Assembly (NCBI GenBank): GCA_030429325.1
Contig: JAUICT010000001.1
Location: 1 to 32,587, forward strand
Direction of reading: 5' to 3'
Source of the DNA: Bacteroidia bacterium
Lineage (GTDB): Bacteria > Bacteroidota > Bacteroidia > Flavobacteriales > Flavobacteriaceae
DNA: 32,587 bases
A program made the translations under genes and the position numbers. Positions 25,682 through 32,587 of the stretch are shown here, one piece after another. The notes beneath the pieces are model-generated. The model was not told the DNA's origin and did not search any database. It saw only the letters and a list, made by a program, of their open reading frames with translations. Position 1 is the first letter of the stretch. The number at the start of each line of letters is the position of its first letter.

Positions 25682-27510
25682 ACAGGTATATCAATTAGAA
25701 TGGAAGTTCCTTTGCCTAGTACACTGTCCACCGTAAAATTCCCTTCCAAGTGTTCCACTCGTTTTTCAATGTTGGTCAATCCCATACCTGGCTTTTTTTT
25801 GTCTCGATTGGAGAGGTCAAAACCCTTCCGGTTGTCTTCCACTATAATGTTCAGGTTGTCTTCATGTTGAGTCAACTGAATATTCACTTTAGACGCTTCC
25901 GCATGTTTTATGGCATTGGCCACCAACTCCTGAACCATCCTAAAAATGGAGAGTTCCAATGAATTTTCCATACGTTCACCTAAGCCAAAGTCCTCTACAG
26001 TAACTTCTAATGCATTAGTTTCACTTATGGTTTGGGCCATCTTTTTAATTGCAGACAATAGCCCCTGGTCACTCATGACTCCTGAGTTTTTACTGTGGGC
26101 CATTCCTCGGATTTTTTGGTATGCTTCTTCTAATAGCTTTTGGGCATTTTGCAATGCTGAATCTTTTGTACCAACCTTAACATTATCAAAATGAAGTTTG
26201 ATGGTTGCCATTAGGCTTCCCAAATCATCGTGCAGTTCATTGGCCACTTTTTGACGCTCCTTTTCCTGGCCAGATATCATAGCATCAATGCTGATCAATT
26301 CTTGTTCTTTAAGAAGATTATCCAATCGTTGCTGTTTTAAAATGGCTTCTTGTTCTGCTAATTGGCGTTTTTTAGCAGTATTTTTTTGTAGTAGAACTGC
26401 AATACACACCCCCAAAATCAAAGTGGCTGAGACTGCGATGAGCCAGTTACGAATATACCTCCTTTTAGAATCGATACGGAAGCTCTCTAAACGTAATTTA
26501 TCTGTCTCATTTTCAACTGCAAGAATAGATGACTCCAAACTGCTATTTTTAAAGCCCAAACTATACTCTAGATTGACTGACTTCAAGAGATAATAATATG
26601 CGGAATCATATTTTTTTTCGTTTTCGAGAATATAAGCATGTAATCTATCATCGTAAAAATTATCTCGTTGACCTTTTGAATATTTCCTAGATAATCTAAG
26701 AAATTCCTTTGCCTCATCTATTCTACCTTTTTTAAACTTTAAATCAGCCAGCTGCCATAAGTTGATCTGATATAGGTCTTGATACTTTAATTTATTCTTA
26801 GAGATACTGTCAACTTTTTCATAAAAGATTTCTGCTTTTCTAAAATCACCTAAGATTTTATGTTGAATTCCTTTTTCATGATAGTAATAGGGATAATAAG
26901 AATGATTTTTTGGCAGTTTACGAAAGAGTGAATCAAGCTTTAAAACTTTTTTATCATAATCTTGACTTACGGTTAGATTTTCATTCGCCTTGGATTGAAA
27001 AATAATTTCATAAAAGATTAAAATCACTTCGTCAGTATTATCCCCTTTTAATCTTCTGAAGTAATCTAAATAGTATTTAAACTGAGTACTTCCAATGAAT
27101 ATCTCGCGACGCAGAAGTTCTAACATGCCCATCAATGCTGTTTTTATCAAATAAGTATTATTCAATTGTTCAGCTAAAAACAAACACTTTGAAAATTCTT
27201 TATAGGCCCCTAGGCTATTGGTATTTTCATTATATAATTCCTGATATGCCTTTCGAATAGACTTAACAAAATCAAATTCTTGTGAGTTTGAACCATTAAT
27301 ATCAGTAAGTTGCTTCGTTCTCTTATGCTCTAAAATCCAAATCAGGTCAAGTAACATTACCTCCAATTCTTGTTCTGAAACAGACGTAGTTAAACTTCTT
27401 GCACTCTCAAAATCTAGGGTTTTGATATGAGTAAATACTTGTTCAAGTACAGTTTGCGAATTAAGATGTTGACATAATGTAAATACAATTAGAAGAAACA
27501 CCCATCTCAT
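25678..27510 (-). CDS. TPR-containing HisKA_3 sensor histidine kinase
   Basis: A 610-residue kinase: signal-like N-terminus (1-18), about 330 residues of periplasmic TPR-type helices, one membrane segment (about 354-375), a coiled coil (378-410), a HisKA_3 dimerisation domain with phospho-acceptor His427 (KVANELHDDLG), and a HATPase_c domain with Asn532 (NAIKHA), Asp559 and the G2 box GMGLTN (575-580). The G1 box reads DNRKGF, where an Arg (561) stands in place of the usual first Gly. It is translated 1 base after the upstream unknown gene and overlaps the response regulator, so the three form one operon. The signal sensed is unknown; periplasmic TPRs suggest a protein or peptide partner. Confidence 0.93.
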   Translation of the reverse strand: MRWVFLLIVFTLCQHLNSQTVLEQVFTHIKTLDFESARSLTTSVSEQELEVMLLDLIWILEHKRTKQLTDINGSNSQEFDFVKSIRKAYQELYNENTNSLGAYKEFSKCLFLAEQLNNTYLIKTALMGMLELLRREIFIGSTQFKYYLDYFRRLKGDNTDEVILIFYEIIFQSKANENLTVSQDYDKKVLKLDSLFRKLPKNHSYYPYYYHEKGIQHKILGDFRKAEIFYEKVDSISKNKLKYQDLYQINLWQLADLKFKKGRIDEAKEFLRLSRKYSKGQRDNFYDDRLHAYILENEKKYDSAYYYLLKSVNLEYSLGFKNSSLESSILAVENETDKLRLESFRIDSKRRYIRNWLIAVSATLILGVCIAVLLQKNTAKKRQLAEQEAILKQQRLDNLLKEQELISIDAMISGQEKERQKVANELHDDLGSLMATIKLHFDNVKVGTKDSALQNAQKLLEEAYQKIRGMAHSKNSGVMSDQGLLSAIKKMAQTISETNALEVTVEDFGLGERMENSLELSIFRMVQELVANAIKHAEASKVNIQLTQHEDNLNIIVEDNRKGFDLSNRDKKKPGMGLTNIEKRVEHLEGNFTVDSVLGKGTSILIDIPV

Positions 27511-27511
27511 T

Positions 27512-28306
27512 TCATAGCATTATGTTGAGTCCTGTTTTACACCTAGGCCCAGGGATATTTTTTCCCTTTCTTACTAAAGTAAAATCTTCTTTCGATAATC
27601 CATCAGATGCATAATCTTCGTAATTCTCTCTCCGAACAATGTGCCCTAATCCATCCATAAAGAAAAATTCGCTGTCTACTATAAAAAAATTATGAGGTCT
27701 AATTCGAAATATACCCAGCTCTTCTGAAAATGAATCGAACAAACAAAAGTCTGAAGGGCAATCAGTTGGCTCTTCAACAATTTTTTCAGCAAACATTGGA
27801 ATTAGATACCTTTCACTAATTAATACTTTCTTTTTTTTAAGCACTACTTCACGATTAGGAATTACTGTTTTAATACAATTAGCGTCATAAGGTTTAGCCT
27901 GAACAAAAACCTTAAATTTATAAGTTTCCACATCGCATAATCGTAAATCAGAAATACTACGCTGAAGTTCTTCTAAACGGAGGTTTTCAGAATTGACTTT
28001 TTCCAAAGCAACATGCACAATACTTAAAAAAACCTTGGCCTTATAATTAATCAACTTGAAATCGGCTCTTTCCAACTTTTTTTTGTCAGAATTTCCATTG
28101 AAATCAGAGGTATATAATTTGACATAAATCGCATAATTACTATCATAATTTTGGCTAGACATCAAAAATTGAAATCCAGTTTGCTCCAATTGCAAATTAG
28201 ACATCAGATTAATTTCCAATGGACTTTCAGGCGTTCGACATTCGTCCTGTGCAAAAAGGTTTGGAAGCCATGTCAAAAGAACAACTAAAGAAAGAGATGT
28301 TTTCAT
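27512..28306 (-). CDS. Secreted protein of unknown function, first gene of the two-component operon
   Basis: The 264-residue product begins with a signal peptide (MKTSLSLVVLLTW, cleavage near FAQ). The mature part is rich in charged residues and has scattered Cys, including CRTP near its start and DCPSDFC in the C-terminal half. I recognise no domain. The longer frame starts at TTG 28324, but that codon lies inside the -7 box of the promoter, so the ATG at 28304-28306 is the likelier start. The stop is 1 base before the kinase ATG. Its position suggests a periplasmic partner or ligand-binding accessory of the TPR kinase; this is inference only. Confidence 0.8.
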   Translation of the reverse strand: MKTSLSLVVLLTWLPNLFAQDECRTPESPLEINLMSNLQLEQTGFQFLMSSQNYDSNYAIYVKLYTSDFNGNSDKKKLERADFKLINYKAKVFLSIVHVALEKVNSENLRLEELQRSISDLRLCDVETYKFKVFVQAKPYDANCIKTVIPNREVVLKKKKVLISERYLIPMFAEKIVEEPTDCPSDFCLFDSFSEELGIFRIRPHNFFIVDSEFFFMDGLGHIVRRENYEDYASDGLSKEDFTLVRKGKNIPGPRCKTGLNIML

Positions 28307-28321
28307 TTTTTTTGGTTTTGT

Positions 28322-28368
28322 CAAATTTGATTGAATAATTGATTAAAAGAAATCCCCATTCCTAGGGA
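28322..28368 (-). promoter_or_regulatory. Promoter with NarL-type 7-2-7 operator, site 3
   Basis: On the minus strand TCCCTAGGAATGGGGA (28368 to 28353) is followed by 4 bases, TTTT, 15 bases and CAAATTTG (28329 to 28322), one mismatch from TAnnTTTG; the ATG is 15 bases on. It drives the unknown-kinase-regulator operon, so autoregulation is likely. Confidence 0.6.
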
Positions 28369-28792
28369 TTTTTACCAAAACCAAGAAGAAAAGTGATTGG
28401 ATAAAACTATGAGGCCCTGTAAATTAGAAATTTAACCTCTAAAGCCATTGCAGATTTCTCTCAAAAAAACTAGGGTTTTTCCACAATTTTAAACTGAATT
28501 TGAAAGAAAGTCACCTATTCGGTGAGCATAAATTTTCAAAAACCCGAAAAGCCTTTATTTATTAGGGTTTTCAGCGATAGGTTCTGGTCCCTCCGGCTCC
28601 ACTTTTAAAAGGTTGAATTATACGAAATCCTGTAAATCAAATATTTGCGGGATTTATTTTTTTAATTTCTAACAATGGCATTAATAAAGTTATCGCTATT
28701 CAGGTTCAAACATGGTTCTGTTCCATAACAACTGATTAAGGATATGACTTGTATGACCATAAAAATTAAGCGTAAGATCTGCTACAACCTTA
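28369..28792. other. Intergenic stretch without a gene
   Basis: No plausible coding frame was found on either strand. The segment at 28579-28602 looks like the 3' end of a tRNA and is listed separately. A loose palindrome TCACC-tattc-GGTGA occurs near 28511 without promoter boxes beside it. Confidence 0.5.
28579..28602 (+). other. tRNA 3'-end-like sequence, possible attachment-site scar
   Basis: AGGTTCTGGTCC followed by CTCCGGCTCCAC resembles the T-arm and acceptor 3' strand of a tRNA, and is unusually GC-rich for its surroundings. No matching 5' half exists upstream, and the T-stem pairs only at its two inner positions. It could be the remnant of an integration event into a tRNA gene, or chance. 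Confidence 0.25.
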
Positions 28793-30058
28793 TTAAGAAA
28801 GTTTGGTCTGCTCCTTACTCAAACTGGTTGGCCATTCAAATACCTCCAGCCCGAAAAAGGGAAGGGCGGCCAATAGATGATCAAAGATATCGGCCATGAT
28901 ATATTCATAGTTTTCCCAACGCTTATCCGAACTAAACACATAGATTTCCAATGGAATACCATGAGGCTCAGGCTGTAGTTGGCGAACCATCAACGTCATT
29001 CCTTTGTGTACTGCTGGATGTTGTTCCAAATATTCCTGTATATATTTTCTGTACACCCCAAAATTAGTCAGGTTCCTACCATTTATCGCCAGGGTCTTAT
29101 CTACTTCATGAGACTCGTTATGTGTTTTGATTTTATCCATACGATCAATGAGATAAGGCCTGACTCGCTCAATCTTCTTAAGCTCATCAATATCTTGATC
29201 GGTTAGAAAACGTATGCTTTTTTGACTTATGAGTATGGGACGTTTTATTCTTCGCCCTCCTGATTCCTGCATACCTCTCCAATTTTTAAATGAATCGGAA
29301 ATAAGTGCATAGGTAGGAATGGTTGTTATGGTCTTGTCAAAATTCTGCACTTTCACGGTAGCAAGACTAATTTCCACAACATCCCCGTCGGCCCCATACT
29401 TGTCAAAAGTGATCCAATCCCCAATACGTACCATATCGTTGATACTTACCTGTATGCTCGCCACCAGCCCCAATATGGAGTCTTTAAATATCAACAATAT
29501 AATGGCCGAGGCCGCACCCAGTGCTGTAAAAAACTTCCAAATTGTAGTTTCTGTAAGAATGGCAAAAATGGCAAGACCGCCCAAAACCCATGCAAAAATC
29601 ATGAAAACCTGAATGTAACTATCCAAAGGCTTGTCCTTGTATCGTGCTTTACTTCGAAGATAGTCTTTGGTGCTCCTCAAAATATTCTTGGTTATGAGCA
29701 ACATAGAGATTACAAACAGGGTCTGCAGCAGTTTTATGGCAATACCACCACCCCATTCAAAGTCCAAAAAAATAATAGGCACAACCTCAAAAAGAAACAG
29801 TAATGGAAAAATACGGGCCACATGTCTGGGGACTCTATGGGAAACCAAATAGTTATCAAAATTCGTGGCGGATTTACGTGCCAACCGAACGGATAAAAGT
29901 CGCAACAATTTCCATATGATAAAGTCTAAAAGACCCGCTATGATAAGGCTGACCAATAAAAGCAGCAACAAATTCAAATATGATGCAACATTTTCGGCAA
30001 GCCCGATTTCCAATAATCGGTCGTATAAAATTCGTTTGTAATCCATTCCGTGAAACAT
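28793..30058 (-). CDS. MscS-family mechanosensitive channel, YbdG-like
   Basis: A 421-residue membrane protein with about five predicted helices (near 26-48, 84-100, 106-126, 148-168 and 172-198), then the MscS core: pore-lining helix ending FKDSILGLVASIQVSINDMV and the beta domain opening RIGDWITFDKYGADGDVVEI. The long C-terminal part with RRIKRPILI and a DLDEL-like segment (DQDIDELKKI) matches E. coli YbdG (MscM-type) more than small MscS. It releases solutes on osmotic downshift. It is probably a separate unit: the next gene upstream ends 86 bases away. Confidence 0.9.
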   Translation of the reverse strand: MFHGMDYKRILYDRLLEIGLAENVASYLNLLLLLLVSLIIAGLLDFIIWKLLRLLSVRLARKSATNFDNYLVSHRVPRHVARIFPLLFLFEVVPIIFLDFEWGGGIAIKLLQTLFVISMLLITKNILRSTKDYLRSKARYKDKPLDSYIQVFMIFAWVLGGLAIFAILTETTIWKFFTALGAASAIILLIFKDSILGLVASIQVSINDMVRIGDWITFDKYGADGDVVEISLATVKVQNFDKTITTIPTYALISDSFKNWRGMQESGGRRIKRPILISQKSIRFLTDQDIDELKKIERVRPYLIDRMDKIKTHNESHEVDKTLAINGRNLTNFGVYRKYIQEYLEQHPAVHKGMTLMVRQLQPEPHGIPLEIYVFSSDKRWENYEYIMADIFDHLLAALPFFGLEVFEWPTSLSKEQTKLS

Positions 30059-30144
30059 GATAAATCAAGTGTGCCAAAAATAATCCAAACCATGCCCAAG
30101 ACAAAATATTGACCGATTACACAATTGATTAATTACCGATATGG

Positions 30145-31341
30145 CTATTGAACCGCATGGTTTGTTTCCAATTTGGCCATTAACTCCCATAAATACAATA
30201 CCCCTCTTGGCACATGGAAACAGCCTTTCCATTTGCCTCCCTTCATGTGATGTGTAATCTTACCTTCCCGTGACAAGTAGCCAAACCATTCCCCGTGATC
30301 TTCATCCACAAAATGCTCCCATATATACCCATGTAGTTTCACCAACCATTCCCAACATCGGATATCGCCTGTCAAATAAAAACCTTTTGCACATGCTATC
30401 ATGGCTTCTATATGGGGCCACCAAAGCTTATTGCTCCATTCAAGTTGTTCGGGAGGATTACCTTTGAGGTCCATAAAATAGAACAGCCCCCCATATTCCG
30501 AATCCCAACCGTATTCCAAGGTGGATATAACAGCATCCGTGCACTTTTTAATAAGCTCCCTATCGTTTTGCCGCTCAGCAATGTCCATTAAAAACCATAA
30601 GGTTTCCAAACCATGTCCTGGATTAATAAGTCTTCCTTGAAAGGTATCGCTGAAACCGCCATCCATATCAACATTCTCTAAGATCAACCCGTGTTCTGAC
30701 TTATAAAATTGAGACAAAATCTTTCCCTTAACGCTATTAAGCTGATCGTCCACCACCTTGGCGTCCAAAATATGATCGAGTTCCATTACCAAATTACTCA
30801 GGATCATGGGCAAGCTTAGACTTTGTAGTTCCCTGGTACCTGGATATGTCTTTTCGTACTTTCCTTTTGGATTATCCTGCGCATCAAGGATATTATAAAA
30901 AGTTTGGGTGGCTATTGTGTTATATTCTGCATTACCGGTGATTTTCCCAAGCTGACCAAAAGCCATGGACGCAAAACAGTCTGAAAAGATATTGTAGGGC
31001 TGCACCAAGGGGTTTCCCTTTTTGTCCAATGAAAAATACCATCTTCCAGATTCACTTCTACCGAATTTCTGCAAAAAATCTGCGCCATGGCTAGCAATGT
31101 CAAGCCATTTTGAATTTGATTCGACCTCACTGTAAAGTTTAGCGAACATCCATACTTGCCTACATTGGAGCCAAACAAATTTATCTGTATCATATACCCT
31201 TCCATCAACTCCCAAACAGGTAAAGAACCCTCCATTTTCCTTATCTATGGAATGTTTTTCCCAAAAAGGCATAACATGCCTCAATAAATTTTCCCTGTAA
31301 ATTTCCTTGTACTTTCCAAAATCCCCTTTTCCTATGACCAA
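30145..31341 (-). CDS. N-acylglucosamine 2-epimerase (AGE/RnBP family)
   Basis: A 398-residue (alpha/alpha)6-barrel enzyme close to the AGE/renin-binding-protein family, which interconverts N-acetylglucosamine and N-acetylmannosamine. Family marks are GGFFTCLG (37-44), the two catalytic His in INPGHGLE (His243) and KGCFHVPRG (His376), plus KLWWPHIEAM and HGEWFGYL. Cellobiose 2-epimerase is the less likely alternative. No in-frame ATG lies before residue 24; the frame opens with TTG at 31339-31341, and residues before 24 align with the family, so a TTG start is probable. It is divergent from a ROK regulator, which suggests an amino-sugar or sialic-acid pathway. Confidence 0.88.
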   Translation of the reverse strand: MVIGKGDFGKYKEIYRENLLRHVMPFWEKHSIDKENGGFFTCLGVDGRVYDTDKFVWLQCRQVWMFAKLYSEVESNSKWLDIASHGADFLQKFGRSESGRWYFSLDKKGNPLVQPYNIFSDCFASMAFGQLGKITGNAEYNTIATQTFYNILDAQDNPKGKYEKTYPGTRELQSLSLPMILSNLVMELDHILDAKVVDDQLNSVKGKILSQFYKSEHGLILENVDMDGGFSDTFQGRLINPGHGLETLWFLMDIAERQNDRELIKKCTDAVISTLEYGWDSEYGGLFYFMDLKGNPPEQLEWSNKLWWPHIEAMIACAKGFYLTGDIRCWEWLVKLHGYIWEHFVDEDHGEWFGYLSREGKITHHMKGGKWKGCFHVPRGVLYLWELMAKLETNHAVQ

Positions 31342-31395
31342 AACGTATAACTTTTAGTTTCCTTTGTTTTTTTGGGTTCAATAACCGCAACAAAC

Positions 31396-31419
31396 AATAT
31401 TAATTTTTTAATATTAATT
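31396..31419. repeat. Tandem AATATTAATT repeats in AGE-ROK divergent region
   Basis: AATATTAATT occurs at 31396-31405 and again at 31410-31419. Both copies are nearly palindromic and lie in an AT-rich promoter region, so they may be promoter or operator elements, but low complexity makes chance likely. Confidence 0.25.
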
Positions 31420-31476
31420 ATCCAATAATTATTAATTTATTTTAATAATGTAATTAAACCCGCTTCAGATACCACT

Positions 31477-31501
31477 TAAAGCATTACACCTTAATGCTTT
31501 A
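31477..31501. promoter_or_regulatory. 10-5-10 palindrome, operator candidate for the ROK regulator
   Basis: TAAAGCATTA (31477-31486) and TAATGCTTTA (31492-31501) are perfect reverse complements with a 5-base spacer. No T-run follows on either side, so it is not a terminator. It lies 118 bases before the ROK start and 135 bases before the AGE start, a good place for a shared repressor site. Confidence 0.5.
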
Positions 31502-31618
31502 GAAACAATCAGAAAAAAAGCCAGCAGATACAGCCTTACGGTTCCAATATTTTGTTTTCATCGCCATTGTGGTTTTCTTATTATTTTTATAATCGCGTCT
31601 CGGTCCTAAAAAGAAAGA

Positions 31619-32587
31619 ATGAAAAAAAACAAGCATAGTATTTTTAACGATATCCCGGACGAGAAAAAAAGCGGTGTCATTTTCAAGAACCTTCAGCTCA
31701 AGAAAAAAATCATTAGGCTGTTGGACAAAAAAGGAGCGGCAACGATCAACGACATCTCAAAAAAATTCAACTCCAGTTCCCCCAAGGTAAATAAACTCAT
31801 CCAAGAGCTAATAGACGAAGGACTTATTGAAGACCTTGGCAAAGCAGAGACCGATGTGGGCAGACGCCCCCACCTGTACGGGCTCATTGGCGATTCCATG
31901 TATTTCATAGGGGTTGATTTAGGACACAACTCCATAGAAATTGGACTGATGGACTTCAATGAGAACCCCATCCATTTTTCAAAGGATATTAAATTCAGCT
32001 TGGAAAACTCAGAAAAATCACTTCTTCAACTATGTGATGTCATCAACCTTTTTATTGATAAAAATCCCAAATGGAGAAACAAAATTGTACGAATCGGCAT
32101 CAACCTTTCCGGTCGTGTGAACCATTTAAGTGGATACAGCCATAATTTTTTCAACTTCACAAAGATTCCTTTGAGCAGCATCCTCCAAGAAAAGTTAGGG
32201 ATTCCTTGTTTTATAGAGAACGATACAAGGGCCAGGGCATTTTACGAGTTTTACAGCAGAGAAACCAAAGATAGCGAGAACATACTTTATGTAAATGCAG
32301 ATTATGGTCTAGGGCTGGGCGTACTTGCACATGGGAAGCTTTTATATGGAAAGTCAGGCTATTCAGGAGAATTTGGACACATCCCCTTTTTCAATAACGA
32401 AATCATCTGCATATGCGGCAAGAAAGGATGTCTGGAAACAGAAGTTTCAGGAAGGGCCCTTGAACAACAGTTCAAGGACAAGCTCAAGGGAGGGCAATCT
32501 TCATCCTTGCAAAATGCTTTCACGAACATTGATAATATTAAGATGGATGATATTATCAAAGCAGCCAACAATGATGACACACTATCC
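31619..32587 (+). CDS. ROK-family transcriptional regulator, 3' end cut by the window
   Basis: The frame opens with ATG at 31619 and runs 323 codons to the window edge with no stop. Residues about 22-80 form a winged helix-turn-helix (ATINDISKKFNSSSPKVNKL). A ROK domain follows, with the nucleotide-binding-like start IGVDLGHNSIEIGLMD, the sugar-binding IENDTRARAFYEF and the zinc motif His254, Cys264, Cys266, Cys271 (CICGKKGCLE). It is thus of the NagC/XylR-type repressor class, which releases DNA on binding a sugar or sugar phosphate. Divergence from the AGE gene suggests an amino-sugar effector. About 70-90 residues are probably missing. Confidence 0.92.
   Translation, partial: MKKNKHSIFNDIPDEKKSGVIFKNLQLKKKIIRLLDKKGAATINDISKKFNSSSPKVNKLIQELIDEGLIEDLGKAETDVGRRPHLYGLIGDSMYFIGVDLGHNSIEIGLMDFNENPIHFSKDIKFSLENSEKSLLQLCDVINLFIDKNPKWRNKIVRIGINLSGRVNHLSGYSHNFFNFTKIPLSSILQEKLGIPCFIENDTRARAFYEFYSRETKDSENILYVNADYGLGLGVLAHGKLLYGKSGYSGEFGHIPFFNNEIICICGKKGCLETEVSGRALEQQFKDKLKGGQSSSLQNAFTNIDNIKMDDIIKAANNDDTLS

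Noticed and set aside
28307..28324. Longer version of the unknown secreted protein starting at TTG 28324
   Set aside because: The TTG lies within the -7 box of promoter site 3, and the ATG six codons later begins a clean signal peptide.
28511..28525. TCACC-tattc-GGTGA palindrome as a fourth NarL-type site
   Set aside because: It is 15 bases with a different core, and no TTTG/TAnnTTTG pair follows at the fixed distance.
1..32587. CRISPR array, rRNA or complete tRNA genes
   Set aside because: No regularly spaced repeats, no rRNA-like conserved blocks and no complete cloverleaf were seen on either strand.

Overview
The window looks like a chromosome segment from a marine-type member of the Bacteroidota, most likely family Flavobacteriaceae. 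The evidence is a SusC/SusD pair with an ECF sigma factor and FecR anti-sigma factor, SusC-type N-terminal modules, lipoprotein glycosidases, promoters resembling the Bacteroidota TAnnTTTG -7 box, and a base composition near 40% GC outside one island. No species can be named from the sequence alone.

Region 1 (1-15989) is a glycan-use locus in two divergent arms. The minus arm reads ECF sigma factor, FecR, SusC, SusD, and ends in a strong hairpin terminator. The plus arm is a tight three-gene operon: a GH63-like lipoprotein glycosidase, a 1011-residue fusion (APH-type kinase, M23 peptidase, class III aminotransferase / phospho-lyase), and a GH2 beta-galactosidase-like lipoprotein. Gaps are 1 and 5 bases, so the odd fusion protein is very probably co-translated with the glycosidases.

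Region 2 (about 16083-22081) is a foreign-looking island. It starts with a decayed, chimeric IS3-family element and continues with clearly GC-rich genes (58% in one 60-base line counted, against 38% in a line of the right flank). On the minus strand are a small membrane protein, a beta-lactamase-fold serine hydrolase and two tandem esterase paralogues, the second of which has lost its catalytic triad. On the plus strand are an ECF sigma factor and a small membrane protein. The divergent promoter between the two groups holds nested palindromes.

Region 3 (22248-28370) appears to be a self-contained two-component regulon. An operon encodes a secreted unknown protein, a TPR-containing HisKA_3 histidine kinase and a NarL/LuxR-type response regulator. 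Two further secreted or outer-membrane proteins lie downstream as separate units: one with a phage tail-collar-like C-terminus, one with a SusC-like N-terminal module on a small barrel. All three transcription units carry a 7-2-7 inverted repeat at exactly the same distance from a promoter-like pair of boxes. This is the most interesting signal in the window.

Region 4 (28793-32587) holds a YbdG-like MscS channel, an N-acylglucosamine 2-epimerase and, divergent from it, a ROK-family regulator cut by the window end. A 10-5-10 palindrome lies between the last two. This suggests the edge of an amino-sugar or sialic-acid catabolic locus that continues to the right.
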